Assembly (NCBI RefSeq): GCF_017312485.1
Contig: NZ_BMBA01000014.1
Coordinates: 1 to 47,421 of the forward strand
Reading direction: 5' to 3'
From: Clostridium zeae
Lineage (GTDB): Bacteria > Bacillota > Clostridia > Clostridiales > Clostridiaceae
DNA length: 47,421 nt
The position numbers were made by a program, and so were the translations under genes. Positions within the stretch are counted from its first letter, which is position 1. Each line of letters starts with the position of its first letter. Positions 1 to 9,382 of the stretch are shown piece after piece. The notes beneath the pieces are model-generated. The model worked only from the letters and a program-made list of their open reading frames with translations. It searched no databases and was not told where the DNA came from.

Positions 1-154
<154 letters not shown>

Positions 155-300
155 AAAGTTTAATCATAGCTTACTTACTTAGTAAGTCTTTTTTCAAAAG
201 AATTGCTGGTTTAGTTTAAGTCTAATTTTAGACTTTGTTTATCTTCTCTGTTTAATTTTCAAAGACCAAGTTTTTGTTGTCACTCATCAGCGACTTTTAC

Positions 301-330
301 ATCTTAACATTTCTGAGATGTTACTGTCAA
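301..330 (-). promoter_or_regulatory. rRNA operon promoter
   Basis: Read on the minus strand, a perfect -35 TTGACA (325-330) is followed after 18 bases by a -10 TAAGAT (301-306), with an A-rich stretch just upstream of the -35 that could act as an UP element. It lies about 150 bases before the 16S start, as expected for a clostridial rRNA promoter. Further upstream promoters may exist but I could not define them. Confidence 0.75.
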
Positions 331-724
331 CACTTTTCTAAAACTTTTTTTGTATTCATAAGTTTTAACTTTCGTGTTATTTGCTGTGTGTTTCAGCGAC
401 GTGTTTTATAATATCATGCTCATATATTTAATAGCTTTACTAAATATTAGGTAAACAAACTTTAACCATGATTATATAACTTTTCCTCAATAATCCTCTA
501 ATTTTCTTATATTGATACACTCGGTGATGTTTATGTATCAAAAATCGAGTTATCCTTGTTTATTATGCATTACATGAAAGTATTATATTCATCTAAATTA
601 ATAAATTAATTAAATTTGTTAAAAAGCATAAGTAATATTATAAGTAATTTTGTTCTTATAGATATAACAGTTTCAAATAAAGTTTATTTAATAATCAAAA
701 TACCGTTAATAGTTAAAATTATTA

Positions 725-791
725 TATGTCTTAAGTCTGTTCTCATGATTATCCGCAGATATAATTGAGTTATAAATTCCTAAAGAATAAA
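725..791. repeat. intergenic repeat, copy 1 (DnaA-box-like)
   Basis: About 67 bases here match 41674-41740 without gaps apart from the ends, at roughly 59 of 67 positions by eye. Shared blocks include ATGTCTTAAGTCT and CCTAAAGAATAAAA. The core carries TTATCCGCA (739-747), one base from the DnaA box TTATCCACA. This copy lies between the rRNA promoter and the ldh terminator. Its function is unknown. Confidence 0.7.
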
Positions 792-795
792 AAAT

Positions 796-843
796 AAGAC
801 CTCATGAAGTCATTAATTACGATTAATTAATTCATAAGGTCTT
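796..843 (-). terminator. terminator of ldh
   Basis: Inverted repeat AAGACCTCATGAA (796-808) and TTCATAAGGTCTT (831-843), followed on the minus strand by a T-rich stretch. It lies 20 bases beyond the ldh stop codon. Confidence 0.8.
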
Positions 844-862
844 TATATAACACTAATATATT

Positions 863-1816
863 CTAATGTCCTAGTCTTGCTATATATCCTCTTAAAGATT
901 CATTAGCTTTTTTAAATTTCAATTTTTCTTGCTCTGTCATATTTATTTCTAGTATATCTTTTACACCTTCAGCATTAATAATAGCTGGAACTCCAGATGC
1001 AACATTATATTCACCGTATTCACCGTCTAATATCGCTGACACAGGTATTATACTGTGTTCATCAAATAATATTGACTTTATTATTCCTACAGCAGCAGAA
1101 GATATACCATAATAAGTACTTCCACCTTTTCTATTAAAAACCGCCCAACCTTCTTGGGAAACTCTATACTCTATTTCATCTAAGTTTAACTTACCATAAG
1201 TATCAGGATGATCTTCCATTATCTTTAGGAATGGTTTACCACCTACATAAACATGTGACCATGGAATCATTTGAGCATCACCATGTTCTCCCATAGCATA
1301 ACCTTGCACTGATCTTGGATCTACATCTAAATACTCCGAAATCATTGTCTTCAGTCTAGCACTATCTACAGAAGTACCCGTTCCCATGACTTTATTTCTT
1401 GGTAGCCCTGATATCTTCCAAACATGATAAGTTATTACGTCAACTGGATTAGATACTATTATAAAGAAGCCATCAAATCCTGACTTCATTATAGGTTCAA
1501 CAATACTATTACATATCTTAGCACTAATTTCTAAGGTATCAATTCTACTTTGCCCTATCTTAGGTGGTGCCCCTGCTGTTATTATTACTACATCTGCATC
1601 CCCACATTGATCATATCCACCTTGAAATATTTTAGTTCTCTTAGGAAGATATTCAACTGCATGAGTTAAATCCATAGCCTCACCTAATGCTTTTTCTGCA
1701 TTTAGGTCTATCATTAGTACCTCTTCACATACACCTTGGTTTACTAAACTAAATGCACAGCTTGAACCTACAAGACCTGTTCCTACAATAGCTACTTTCC
1801 TTGGTTTAATTGCCAT
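863..1816 (-). CDS. ldh: L-lactate dehydrogenase family protein
   Basis: NAD-dependent L-2-hydroxyacid dehydrogenase of the LDH/MDH family, 317 residues, cytosolic; expected to interconvert pyruvate and L-lactate and reoxidise NADH in fermentation. Visible: N-terminal Rossmann motif GTGLVGSSCA (residues 13-22), NAD-side SNPVDVIT (122-129), the fingerprint SVDSARLK, and the catalytic His178 in MGEHGD. Odd: the substrate loop reads AGAPPKIGQSR where typical LDHs have AGANQKPGETR, so the specificity Gln is replaced by Pro. The enzyme may therefore prefer a different 2-oxoacid; the lactate assignment is by family and not proven. Single gene with its own terminator, divergent from ung. The ATG follows an AAGGGGG ribosome site. 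Confidence 0.85.
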   Translation of the reverse strand: MAIKPRKVAIVGTGLVGSSCAFSLVNQGVCEEVLMIDLNAEKALGEAMDLTHAVEYLPKRTKIFQGGYDQCGDADVVIITAGAPPKIGQSRIDTLEISAKICNSIVEPIMKSGFDGFFIIVSNPVDVITYHVWKISGLPRNKVMGTGTSVDSARLKTMISEYLDVDPRSVQGYAMGEHGDAQMIPWSHVYVGGKPFLKIMEDHPDTYGKLNLDEIEYRVSQEGWAVFNRKGGSTYYGISSAAVGIIKSILFDEHSIIPVSAILDGEYGEYNVASGVPAIINAEGVKDILEINMTEQEKLKFKKANESLRGYIARLGH

Positions 1817-2143
1817 TTTAAAGCCCCCTTAACAATATTTATATCTCAATATAAATTATATCTTTTCCATAAAATACACTTCAACTGTTTTATTTTTTCC
1901 AACAGGACAGTATAATATGAGATTGTTACAATCAAATATCTTTTTTTTCTTATTCTTTATTAATATTGCACTTAAGTTGTATGTAAGATATTATTTTTAT
2001 TTATTTTATGAAAATTTGATATAATAATATAAATATACTTATTTAACAAGTTGATATTTCAACCTATTTTTAAATTTGTATTTATTAAAAATCATTGATG
2101 TATTTATGTTCATAGCAATTTTATAAGATGAGGTGATAATTTA
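1817..2143. other. divergent promoter region between ldh and ung
   Basis: This 327-base spacer serves the minus-strand ldh and the plus-strand ung. On the ldh side is a palindrome GATTGT-T-ACAATC (1921-1933) next to a minus-strand TATACT that could be a -10, so it may be an operator. It does not match the usual Rex operator TTGTTAAnnnnTTAACAA well. The ung side has an AT-rich TATAAT-like sequence near 2021. Nothing else stands out. Confidence 0.4.
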
Positions 2144-2821
2144 ATGTCTGTCAATTTTAAAAATGAATGGGATAGTTTATTAAAAGATGAATTTCAAAAA
2201 GAATACTACCTTAAATTAAGGAAATTTTTAGTCTCTGAGTATGAAAAGAAAACCATCTTCCCAGATAAATATGATATATTTAATGCTTTGCATTATACTT
2301 CTTATAGTGATGTTAAAGTAGTTATTCTTGGTCAAGATCCATATCATGGCCCTAACCAAGCCCATGGTTTAAGCTTTTCTGTAAAACCTGGAGTTAAAAT
2401 TCCTCCATCGCTTTTAAATATGTACAAAGAATTAAAAGATGATTTAGGGTACTACATACCTAATAATGGATATTTGAAGAAATGGGCTGACCAAGGAGTT
2501 TTGCTTTTAAATACCTCTCTTACTGTAGTAGCTAGTGAAGCAAACTCTCATAAGAGTATAGGTTGGGAGATCTTCACCGATAAGATAATAACTTTATTAA
2601 ACGAACGGAAAGACCCTATAGTTTTTATACTTTGGGGAAACAATGCCATATCAAAAGAAAAGCTAATAACAAATGGGTGGCATCACATAATTAAATCAGT
2701 TCATCCAAGTCCACTATCTGCTTCAAGAGGTTTCTTTGGCAGTAAACCTTTTTCTAAAACAAATAGCTTTCTTGAGTCTATAGGTAAAGCTCCTATTGAT
2801 TGGCAAATAGAAAACATATAA
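2144..2821 (+). CDS. ung: uracil-DNA glycosylase (family 1)
   Basis: Base-excision repair enzyme that removes uracil from DNA. At 225 residues it has the full family length. Diagnostic motifs are all present: [13 protein letters not shown] with the water-activating Asp65, the uracil-contacting LLLNTSLTV segment, and the [16 protein letters not shown]-intercalation loop near residue 186. The ATG is preceded by GAGGTGAT. It is transcribed alone and followed by a clear hairpin terminator. Confidence 0.97.
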   Translation: MSVNFKNEWDSLLKDEFQKEYYLKLRKFLVSEYEKKTIFPDKYDIFNALHYTSYSDVKVVILGQDPYHGPNQAHGLSFSVKPGVKIPPSLLNMYKELKDDLGYYIPNNGYLKKWADQGVLLLNTSLTVVASEANSHKSIGWEIFTDKIITLLNERKDPIVFILWGNNAISKEKLITNGWHHIIKSVHPSPLSASRGFFGSKPFSKTNSFLESIGKAPIDWQIENI

Positions 2822-2905
2822 CTTACATAAAAAGCTATTCAAATCAATTTAAATTATTAGATTGAGCTATCATAAAAATTACAAACTTTCCTTTACATTA
2901 AATAA

Positions 2906-2938
2906 AAGGACTGAATTATATTAAACAATTCAGTCCTT
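2906..2938 (+). terminator. terminator after ung (probably bidirectional)
   Basis: Perfect 12-bp stem AAGGACTGAATT / AATTCAGTCCTT with a 9-base loop. T-rich sequence on both sides suggests it also stops transcription arriving from the small membrane-protein gene on the other strand. Confidence 0.85.
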
Positions 2939-3066
2939 CTTTACTTAAAACTAAGTTTATTCTCATACTATATCTTTTTAAATATATTATTTATTATCTT
3001 TTCATAACATCCCACGTCTTTATCATATAGAGTTCCTTACTCAACTATTAAGCATCCACATTGGAA

Positions 3067-3294
3067 CTACCTTTCTATAGATGTATGTTCCCCTTGTACA
3101 AAAACTTTTTTTCTCATTCTTAAGTAAAATGAGTAAGTTAAGGAAACCAATATTCCTACAACACCTCCGGCTGCAAATCCTAAAGTTACGTAATTTAGTA
3201 ATGCGCCTCCTACTATGCCGACACCTGCACCAATAGCTATACCTTTAGCGAGCAAATCATTTTCTTTATCGGTTAAACTTAGTTTATCTAACAT
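3067..3294 (-). CDS. small glycine-rich membrane protein
   Basis: I do not recognise this 75-residue protein. It has a charged N-terminus (about 1-17), then a long hydrophobic, glycine-rich stretch (about 18-57) that could form two tightly packed membrane helices with GxxxG-like spacing, and a basic C-terminal end containing RMRKK. A good ribosome site (AAGGAG) sits 7 bases before the ATG, which supports that it is expressed. It faces ung across the shared terminator and follows tRNA-Phe on the same strand. No function can be assigned. Confidence 0.7.
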   Translation of the reverse strand: MLDKLSLTDKENDLLAKGIAIGAGVGIVGGALLNYVTLGFAAGGVVGILVSLTYSFYLRMRKKVFVQGEHTSIER

Positions 3295-3440
3295 GACAGC
3301 AACTCCTTAATAAATTAATAGGTTATAATGAAAAGTTTTATATCTTACTTCTAATTATAATTCCAATTTATTAAGAAATCCTTTCAAAAAACTTAAAGTA
3401 ATATTAAGATTTAGTTAAAATACTTTTTTGTAGAAAACAA

Positions 3441-3471
3441 AAAACTCTAATAACTAAAGTTATTAGAGTTT
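3441..3471 (-). terminator. terminator of tRNA-Phe
   Basis: On the minus strand the stem AACTCTAATAACTT / AGTTATTAGAGTT begins right after the tRNA CCA end and is followed by a run of T. Confidence 0.85.
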
Positions 3472-3547
<76 letters not shown>

Positions 3548-3616
3548 ATAACTCACAATTATAGATTATACACATTTACTCGTATTTTGTCAATAAATAA
3601 AAAAGTTACTAGTCTA

Positions 3617-3786
3617 TTACTCATTCTTATCTACAGAGCTTATTGAATCATAATTTGCTAAGGAATAAAAACTATAAAAAATAAATATTGATCTATATAA
3701 TAAACTAGCCACTGTAGCAGTTATTCCTACGGTAGCTAGCTTATTACTTTTAATAATGCATAATACTTCATTTCTTAATAAACAGA
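3617..3786 (-). other. open frame without start codon, possible gene remnant
   Basis: In the spacer between the VWA operon and tRNA-Phe, the minus strand has about 58 open codons. They encode a hydrophobic segment containing KSNKLATVGITATVASLLYR and end at TAA (3617-3619). There is no ATG or TTG near the front and no ribosome site, so it is more likely a decayed 3' fragment of a membrane-protein gene, or chance, than a working gene. No strong terminator for the upstream operon is visible here either. Confidence 0.3.
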
Positions 3787-6663
3787 CTATTTTTTAAATC
3801 TTTTATTTTTTAATAGTTGTGAGGTATTTAAAGTTAAAGGATTATTCTCATCTTTCTTCTCTTTATTATCTTCTGACTCTTTCTTGACCTCCGTAGCTTT
3901 TTTAGGACTTAAGTCAATGAATTCATTATTATAAGTTTCATGTTTACTTGATTCGTCAGTATTACTTCTACTGTTATTATTAGAATCTTTATTTAAACTC
4001 ACATCTTTTAAATCACTACCATTAACTACTGTACCTACGGTTTTTACCCTTTTTGTTTTCTTAAACTTAAATCTATTTGGAGTTAAAGCTTTAAATAATT
4101 TATCTATAAATAACTTAAGCTTATATAAATTCAAATTCAATCTTCTTAAAGCAATATCGAACATTAAAATTATTAATGCTATCGCTAGTAAAAATGGACT
4201 TAAATCTCTTTGGCCTTTTTTCTTAATAATTTCAGTACTAAAAACTTCTTCAGAGGTTTTTATTATCTTCCCACCATTTTCAGTAACGATTTTATCAGTT
4301 TTATTGCCCTCTTCCCTTATCTTATATTCTGGAGAATACTGCCTAGCATATCCTGAGTTTACTGAACTTAATGTTTCTCCGTTTTTACTTTGCTTTCCAC
4401 TAACCATATATACACCATCTTCTTTTGTCTGAAAATTGCCGGTGTATTCTCCTGGCGCTGTAGGATATAGCTTTATATCTTTACTTTCACCTTGAGGTGT
4501 AACAATAGTTGCAGTGGTATCAACTTCACCTTGATCTTTCTTATCTTTTAAGACAACCTTTGCTCCATTTCCATCATTGCTTACTTCCATTGATACATCT
4601 TCATTATTATAATTCTCTATAGAAAAGTTAATTATATTTTGCCATAACTTTAAGTTTTTTCCCCATCCTGTATAGTTTGCACTCCATTTACCTGATATAT
4701 CTGAATTCCAGGCTACAGCTTTTCCAAGCCCATACTGCCAAACGGTTAAAATTGGATCATCCTCATCACTCTTTAATATCATTCTTGCAGTTTCTTTTTG
4801 AGATGAACCTACATACCCTAAAAGTGATGGTACCCCTCCATCAGCTACTCCACTTATAATACTGTGTTCAGTGCTTATCTTAGGTGTAAACTCTCTATTA
4901 TTCAGATACATTCTTGCAGCCATAAAAGTTTCTTTTGAAAAGATTCTAGGTATATTAGTGTATTCATCAGTAACATATGATCTACCTCCACAAAAGTCTG
5001 CAATACCTTTAAGAAGGTTCTTATCAGCATCTCTTCCAACTGCTACTGTTGAAACAGTTATATTATCCTTATTTATATCCTTTAATAAATTATCATATCC
5101 TGTTCTTTCTGCTTGGCCATCTGTCAAAAGAATTATATGTTTTATTTTTGCATCACTTTCTTTTAATGACTTATAACCAGCCTCAAGTGCTGGTAGTATG
5201 CTAGTTCCCCCTCCAGCACGTATACTCCCTATATCATCCTCTATCTTTTTAGGATCATTTATAACGCCTCTTTTAGCCGCCCAACTATATTCACCATCAA
5301 AGGTAAGAACTCCAATTTCATCTTTTCCTGCTCTTAAAGAATCAAGACTTCTTATAGCCGCTTCCTTTGCCATATCAATTTTGCTTACTCCAGCCATTCC
5401 TTCAGTCATACTTCCTGATTTATCAATAATAAGCATCATAGCCATTTTAGGAATTTCTTTCTTCCCTCTCATGTCCATATATACTGGCAATACCTTTTCA
5501 AGAGGTGTCTTAGAATATCCCCCTAAAGCAAAGGAGTTATCTCCGCCAGTAGCTATGAAACCTCCTCCAAAGTCTTTTACATAACTTTCTAAGGAATTCA
5601 TAAATCCTTCATTGAGGTCGTCAGCTGATACATTACAAGTTATTATACTCTTATACGTTGTCATCTCCTGTAAACTTCTTGGAGCTGACTTTGCGTTTAC
5701 CACAGTGAAATCTAGTGAGGATGCTGCAAGCATCTTAGTAAGTTCTCTAGCTTCATTTTCGCCACCTTCTATTATAAGAATCTTAGGTTTTGAAGTAATC
5801 ATTGTAAAGGCTGATGCTTCATTATTTTTTAGTTCTGTGTCCTTATCTGCTTCTACAGTTACTTTATATCCCTTGAATCCTCCACTGGTAGCCTTATCCC
5901 TAAAGACATATTTATTTATACCCTTAGTTAAATGGACACTTTGTTCTCCAACCTTTTCTCTGCCATTAAATAATGATAATTTTGCATTAGTGTCAGTAGT
6001 GCTTTGTATAGTAACCGACAGATTAAATTCCTCATCTAATACTAGTTTCTCAGGTACAGAAATACTTTGAACAGCTATTTCTTCTGATTTATCTTTTTCT
6101 TTTTTATAATATTCAAGTTCTATCCCCTGCTGCTTTATCGAAGGCATTATTTTATTTAAATCACCCTGATTTTCATCTCCATCTGAAAGTAATACAATTC
6201 TTTTATTCGAATTATTTGGAAACAACGCGATGGCTGATGCTAATGCGCTTTCGATATCGGTATAATTTTTATCTACATTTCCATCAATTTTTGAAAAAGT
6301 CGAATCCTTAGATATAAAACTTTCTACTTGAGTATTTCCCCCAAAAGAAAGTACTCCTATTTGGTCCTTCGATGATTTTTCTTTTATAGCATCTTTTACA
6401 AATGTTTCAAAAGAATCCTTATCTGCATTTACTGAATCTGAGTTATCAATCAAAAATATAGTTGTATTATTATTTAACTTCCAATAAAAGCTGGTACCAC
6501 ATATAGATAACATTATTAATATAATAACAATACTTCTTAAAATTACAGCCCATTTTCTTTTTGATTTATTTATTCTAACTGCATACTTTGATAAAAATAT
6601 TATAATTCCTAGTAGAATTGGAATAAATAGCAGAAGATATGGTCTTATAAAACTAAATCCCAT
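3787..6663 (-). CDS. large membrane protein with two VWA domains and a glutamine-amidotransferase-like domain
   Basis: Last gene of the eight-gene envelope operon. An upstream in-frame ATG at 6678 exists, but its own codons form the AGGAGG site 7 bases before the ATG at 6663, so I take 6663 (958 residues). Order: two N-terminal membrane helices (about 5-25 and 43-61), a VWA domain with an imperfect MIDAS DNSDS (73-77), a beta-rich section, a class I amidotransferase-like fold (about 300-395, GGGFIATGGDNS, no catalytic Cys seen), a second VWA with a proper MIDAS DKSGS (about 415), another beta domain, one C-terminal helix (about 815) and a charged cytosolic tail of about 120 residues. VWA domains bind metal and protein ligands, so this is probably a scaffold facing outside. 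Function unproven. Confidence 0.85.
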   Translation of the reverse strand: MGFSFIRPYLLLFIPILLGIIIFLSKYAVRINKSKRKWAVILRSIVIILIMLSICGTSFYWKLNNNTTIFLIDNSDSVNADKDSFETFVKDAIKEKSSKDQIGVLSFGGNTQVESFISKDSTFSKIDGNVDKNYTDIESALASAIALFPNNSNKRIVLLSDGDENQGDLNKIMPSIKQQGIELEYYKKEKDKSEEIAVQSISVPEKLVLDEEFNLSVTIQSTTDTNAKLSLFNGREKVGEQSVHLTKGINKYVFRDKATSGGFKGYKVTVEADKDTELKNNEASAFTMITSKPKILIIEGGENEARELTKMLAASSLDFTVVNAKSAPRSLQEMTTYKSIITCNVSADDLNEGFMNSLESYVKDFGGGFIATGGDNSFALGGYSKTPLEKVLPVYMDMRGKKEIPKMAMMLIIDKSGSMTEGMAGVSKIDMAKEAAIRSLDSLRAGKDEIGVLTFDGEYSWAAKRGVINDPKKIEDDIGSIRAGGGTSILPALEAGYKSLKESDAKIKHIILLTDGQAERTGYDNLLKDINKDNITVSTVAVGRDADKNLLKGIADFCGGRSYVTDEYTNIPRIFSKETFMAARMYLNNREFTPKISTEHSIISGVADGGVPSLLGYVGSSQKETARMILKSDEDDPILTVWQYGLGKAVAWNSDISGKWSANYTGWGKNLKLWQNIINFSIENYNNEDVSMEVSNDGNGAKVVLKDKKDQGEVDTTATIVTPQGESKDIKLYPTAPGEYTGNFQTKEDGVYMVSGKQSKNGETLSSVNSGYARQYSPEYKIREEGNKTDKIVTENGGKIIKTSEEVFSTEIIKKKGQRDLSPFLLAIALIILMFDIALRRLNLNLYKLKLFIDKLFKALTPNRFKFKKTKRVKTVGTVVNGSDLKDVSLNKDSNNNSRSNTDESSKHETYNNEFIDLSPKKATEVKKESEDNKEKKDENNPLTLNTSQLLKNKRFKK

Positions 6664-6698
6664 AACCGTCCTCCTCATCCTTTATATTGATCAAAACG

Positions 6699-8498
6699 CT
6701 ATCTTCCATGAATCCGCACATAGGCAAACCATTCTATAAGTAACACTAAAAGCGCTAGCGCTAGCAGAATATTGGTCAAATTAATGCCACTTTTGGAAAG
6801 CTCTCCTCCATCCTTTTGTGAGTTTTTAGAAGCGAAATTTTTAGAAGTATCACTTTCAGAGGTTGGAAAATTCACGGCTATGAGCTTAGTCTGCTCATTC
6901 TTATCTATCTTTTGATGAATTTCATATATACCAGGTTTATACGCTTCATCAAAAGGCTTCAGAGGATATTTTGTTCCAAGATCAATATTGTCATTATATG
7001 GAGTCTTCATCCATATCTTATTTGCTTCTGGTTGTGGTATTACTTCTATATTTTCACCAGTATAATACTGAGTTCCCGATACAGTATCTCTGTTTAGCAT
7101 ATAAGACATTAAGTTATTTATAAATATAGGGAATTCTGGAGTTAGCGGCATATCACTGTTATGTAGATCAAATGCTATAGCTCCAACCTTTTGTCCTTTT
7201 ACTTCCCCACAAAACGCTGCATTATTATCTCCGACCTTTATTATAGTTGATCCCCAAGAAGGGACTTCTATATTCTTAACCTTGGAAACTACAAAGCTGC
7301 TCTTATCCATATACTTGGTCACTGCATGGGATAATACATTTCCTTTTCCCCCATCTCTTTCTGATGAAACACTAAAATACTCATTGTTTTGCTCCGGATT
7401 AATGATTAATATATTTCCTTTCTTAGGCAAAGAATTAGGAAGTTTACCGTCAAAAATATATAGATCATAATCGCCATTTATAGCCTCTCCAGGATTAGTT
7501 TTAAATAATTCTATATCTTTTATTGTTGAGATAGCCTTTTCAAGAAACACGTTTTGATTAGAAGACATTAGGACTTTGGACCCATCTTTTTGTTTGACTA
7601 TAGAATAAATAACATTGTCCTCATCTAGAGCATCCTTTTGTGATAACTCACACTTTAAAAATCTATCTTTAGTCTGAACCTTATCAAAATAAATAGTCTT
7701 CGTCTCTCCACTTTTTATATCTACATTCTTTATATCTAAAAGTTTCTCTTCACCATACAGTAAAATTTCAGAATTAGTTTCATTTCCATGATTAGTAACT
7801 CTCACCATAACCTTTAAATAATCATTATCTTTACTTTGAGATATATAATCCAAACTTACATTTTCTTTTGGTATTGCTAAACTAACAACTTCACCATTTA
7901 TCTCTTTTAAATTAACATCAGAATCAGTATAATATACTACTTTGTAGCTATTATAGCTATTACATATTGACTTTATAAGTGAGTATGTATCATTTATATC
8001 ACCTGCACTATTAGTAGGTTTAATATCTTTGATCTTATTTATAACTTCTTTTCTATCAGTAGAGCCACTAAGCTCAACCTTACTGTTCTTTGAAGCAGAA
8101 ACTAATGTAATTCTACTATCCGAAGACAAGCCTTTAACCATATCCTCTGCCTTTTTTTCAGCTTCTTCTAATCTAGTATCTTTTTCACCTACAGCGCTCA
8201 TACTTCCACTATTATCTATAACTATAATTACATTTTCAAAATTCTTACTTCCTATATTTATAAAAGGACTTGCAAGCGCAAAGATAGCTAATAGTAAAGC
8301 TAAAAGCTGAAGAAAAAACAATAGATTATTCCTAAACTTTTCAAAAGGTGTAGAAGCTTCTGTTTCGGCTAACACCTGCTGCCATAAAAAGAGACTTGGT
8401 ATCTCTCTCTCTTCGTATTTTTGCTTTAATATATACATTAAAATTAATATAGGTATAAGAAGAAGAAACCATAAAAACATTGGTGAATAAAGCTTCAT
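6699..8498 (-). CDS. BatA-like VWA-domain membrane protein
   Basis: 599 residues. The N-terminal BatA-type region has two membrane helices (about 8-25 and 58-80) flanking the cytosolic segment EIPSLFLW. A VWA domain follows directly, with MIDAS DNSGSMS (95-101), then a long extracellular part and one C-terminal helix (about 573-593) ending in basic residues. This is the fold of aerotolerance-type BatA/BatB proteins, which accompany MoxR ATPases. The start codon overlaps the stop of the DUF58 gene (ATGA), which implies translational coupling. The next gene begins 36 bases downstream. The ligand or client is unknown. Confidence 0.85.
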   Translation of the reverse strand: MKLYSPMFLWFLLLIPILILMYILKQKYEEREIPSLFLWQQVLAETEASTPFEKFRNNLLFFLQLLALLLAIFALASPFINIGSKNFENVIIVIDNSGSMSAVGEKDTRLEEAEKKAEDMVKGLSSDSRITLVSASKNSKVELSGSTDRKEVINKIKDIKPTNSAGDINDTYSLIKSICNSYNSYKVVYYTDSDVNLKEINGEVVSLAIPKENVSLDYISQSKDNDYLKVMVRVTNHGNETNSEILLYGEEKLLDIKNVDIKSGETKTIYFDKVQTKDRFLKCELSQKDALDEDNVIYSIVKQKDGSKVLMSSNQNVFLEKAISTIKDIELFKTNPGEAINGDYDLYIFDGKLPNSLPKKGNILIINPEQNNEYFSVSSERDGGKGNVLSHAVTKYMDKSSFVVSKVKNIEVPSWGSTIIKVGDNNAAFCGEVKGQKVGAIAFDLHNSDMPLTPEFPIFINNLMSYMLNRDTVSGTQYYTGENIEVIPQPEANKIWMKTPYNDNIDLGTKYPLKPFDEAYKPGIYEIHQKIDKNEQTKLIAVNFPTSESDTSKNFASKNSQKDGGELSKSGINLTNILLALALLVLLIEWFAYVRIHGR

Positions 8499-9367
8499 AT
8501 GATTCCCTCCTTACTAAATTTCTCAAACACTACCTTTTGTAGATCTTCCTTTGAAGATACTTGTATAAGGCTTCCGCCATATTTTTTTAACTGCTCTTTC
8601 ATCCCACTAGTCAATGATTTTAGTTTTAACTCATATGCCTTCATTAGTTTTGGAGTAATAGTTATATTTATCTCCTCCATAGTTTCACTATCAACAAGTC
8701 TCACTTGTCCATCAATCCTAGGGTTAAGTTCTTCCTCTGAAAGTATCTGAATAAATATTATTTGCTGCTTATTAAAAGCAAAATACTTTACTAGACTTTC
8801 AATTGAACCTTTAGTAAAGAAATCAGATATTACCACAGCTACTGTTCTAGGCTTAAGAGGCTTCTTTTTTATAGCTTCCCAAAGGTTCGTACTCCCATTA
8901 AAATCAGCATTTTCAATAAAATTAAGAGCTTGCTGAAAAGATCCTTTCCCCATAAAAGAGGTAGATGGAATTAAGCTATTACCAGCTATCTTGTTAACAC
9001 ATACTCTATCTAAATTGTTTATAGCTAAGTATGTAAATACTGCGGAAAGCCTTTGAGCCATTTTCGCTTTACTGTCTTCTCCAAAATCCATAGACTTACT
9101 GCAATCAATAAAAATATTTATATATGCTTCTCTCTCTTCCATAAATAACTTTAAAAAAAGCTTTTCAAATCTTCCATAGGCATTCCAGTCTATTCTTCTA
9201 AAATCATCTCCTGGGGTATACTCTCTGAAATCAGAAAATTCTACAGAACTACCCTTCGCTTTTGATCGCCTTCCTCCAGCTGCTCCATTATTTATGGTCA
9301 TTCTAGCTTTTAGAGATATATTTTCAAGGTTTTTAAAGAAATCACCATTAAATACCTTCTCACTCAT
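8495..9367 (-). CDS. DUF58 domain protein
   Basis: 290 residues, without an obvious membrane helix. It has the DUF58 hallmark FREYTPGDDFRRIDWNAYGR (about 47-66), followed by a VWA-like fold with DCSKSMDFG (MIDAS-like DxSxS). DUF58 proteins are almost always encoded next to a MoxR ATPase and are thought to be its partner or adaptor. Here the MoxR gene lies 15 bases upstream, and the BatA-like gene overlaps by 4 bases downstream. The role is inferred from this association only. Confidence 0.9.
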   Translation of the reverse strand: MSEKVFNGDFFKNLENISLKARMTINNGAAGGRRSKAKGSSVEFSDFREYTPGDDFRRIDWNAYGRFEKLFLKLFMEEREAYINIFIDCSKSMDFGEDSKAKMAQRLSAVFTYLAINNLDRVCVNKIAGNSLIPSTSFMGKGSFQQALNFIENADFNGSTNLWEAIKKKPLKPRTVAVVISDFFTKGSIESLVKYFAFNKQQIIFIQILSEEELNPRIDGQVRLVDSETMEEINITITPKLMKAYELKLKSLTSGMKEQLKKYGGSLIQVSSKEDLQKVVFEKFSKEGII

Positions 9368-9382
9368 CTAAACACGTCCTTA

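Larger units (their letters stand above)
155..862. other. intergenic region: rRNA leader and promoter, hairpin, repeat, ldh terminator
   Basis: This 708-base spacer has no credible gene. From left to right it holds the 16S leader (about 155-300), the rRNA promoter (301-330), an AT-rich stretch, an 8-bp inverted repeat TTGATACA/TGTATCAA (512-519 and 534-541), one copy of an intergenic repeat (725-791), and the ldh terminator (796-843). Confidence 0.7.

Noticed and set aside
1921-1933. possible Rex operator before ldh
   Set aside because: The palindrome GATTGTTACAATC does not fit the Rex consensus; kept only as an undefined possible operator in the spacer entry.
4871-6070. several long plus-strand frames
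   Set aside because: They are antisense shadows of the double-VWA protein; no ribosome sites and no family resemblance.
8341-8526. 61-residue minus-strand frame
   Set aside because: It overlaps the start of the BatA-like gene in another frame and has no ribosome site of its own.
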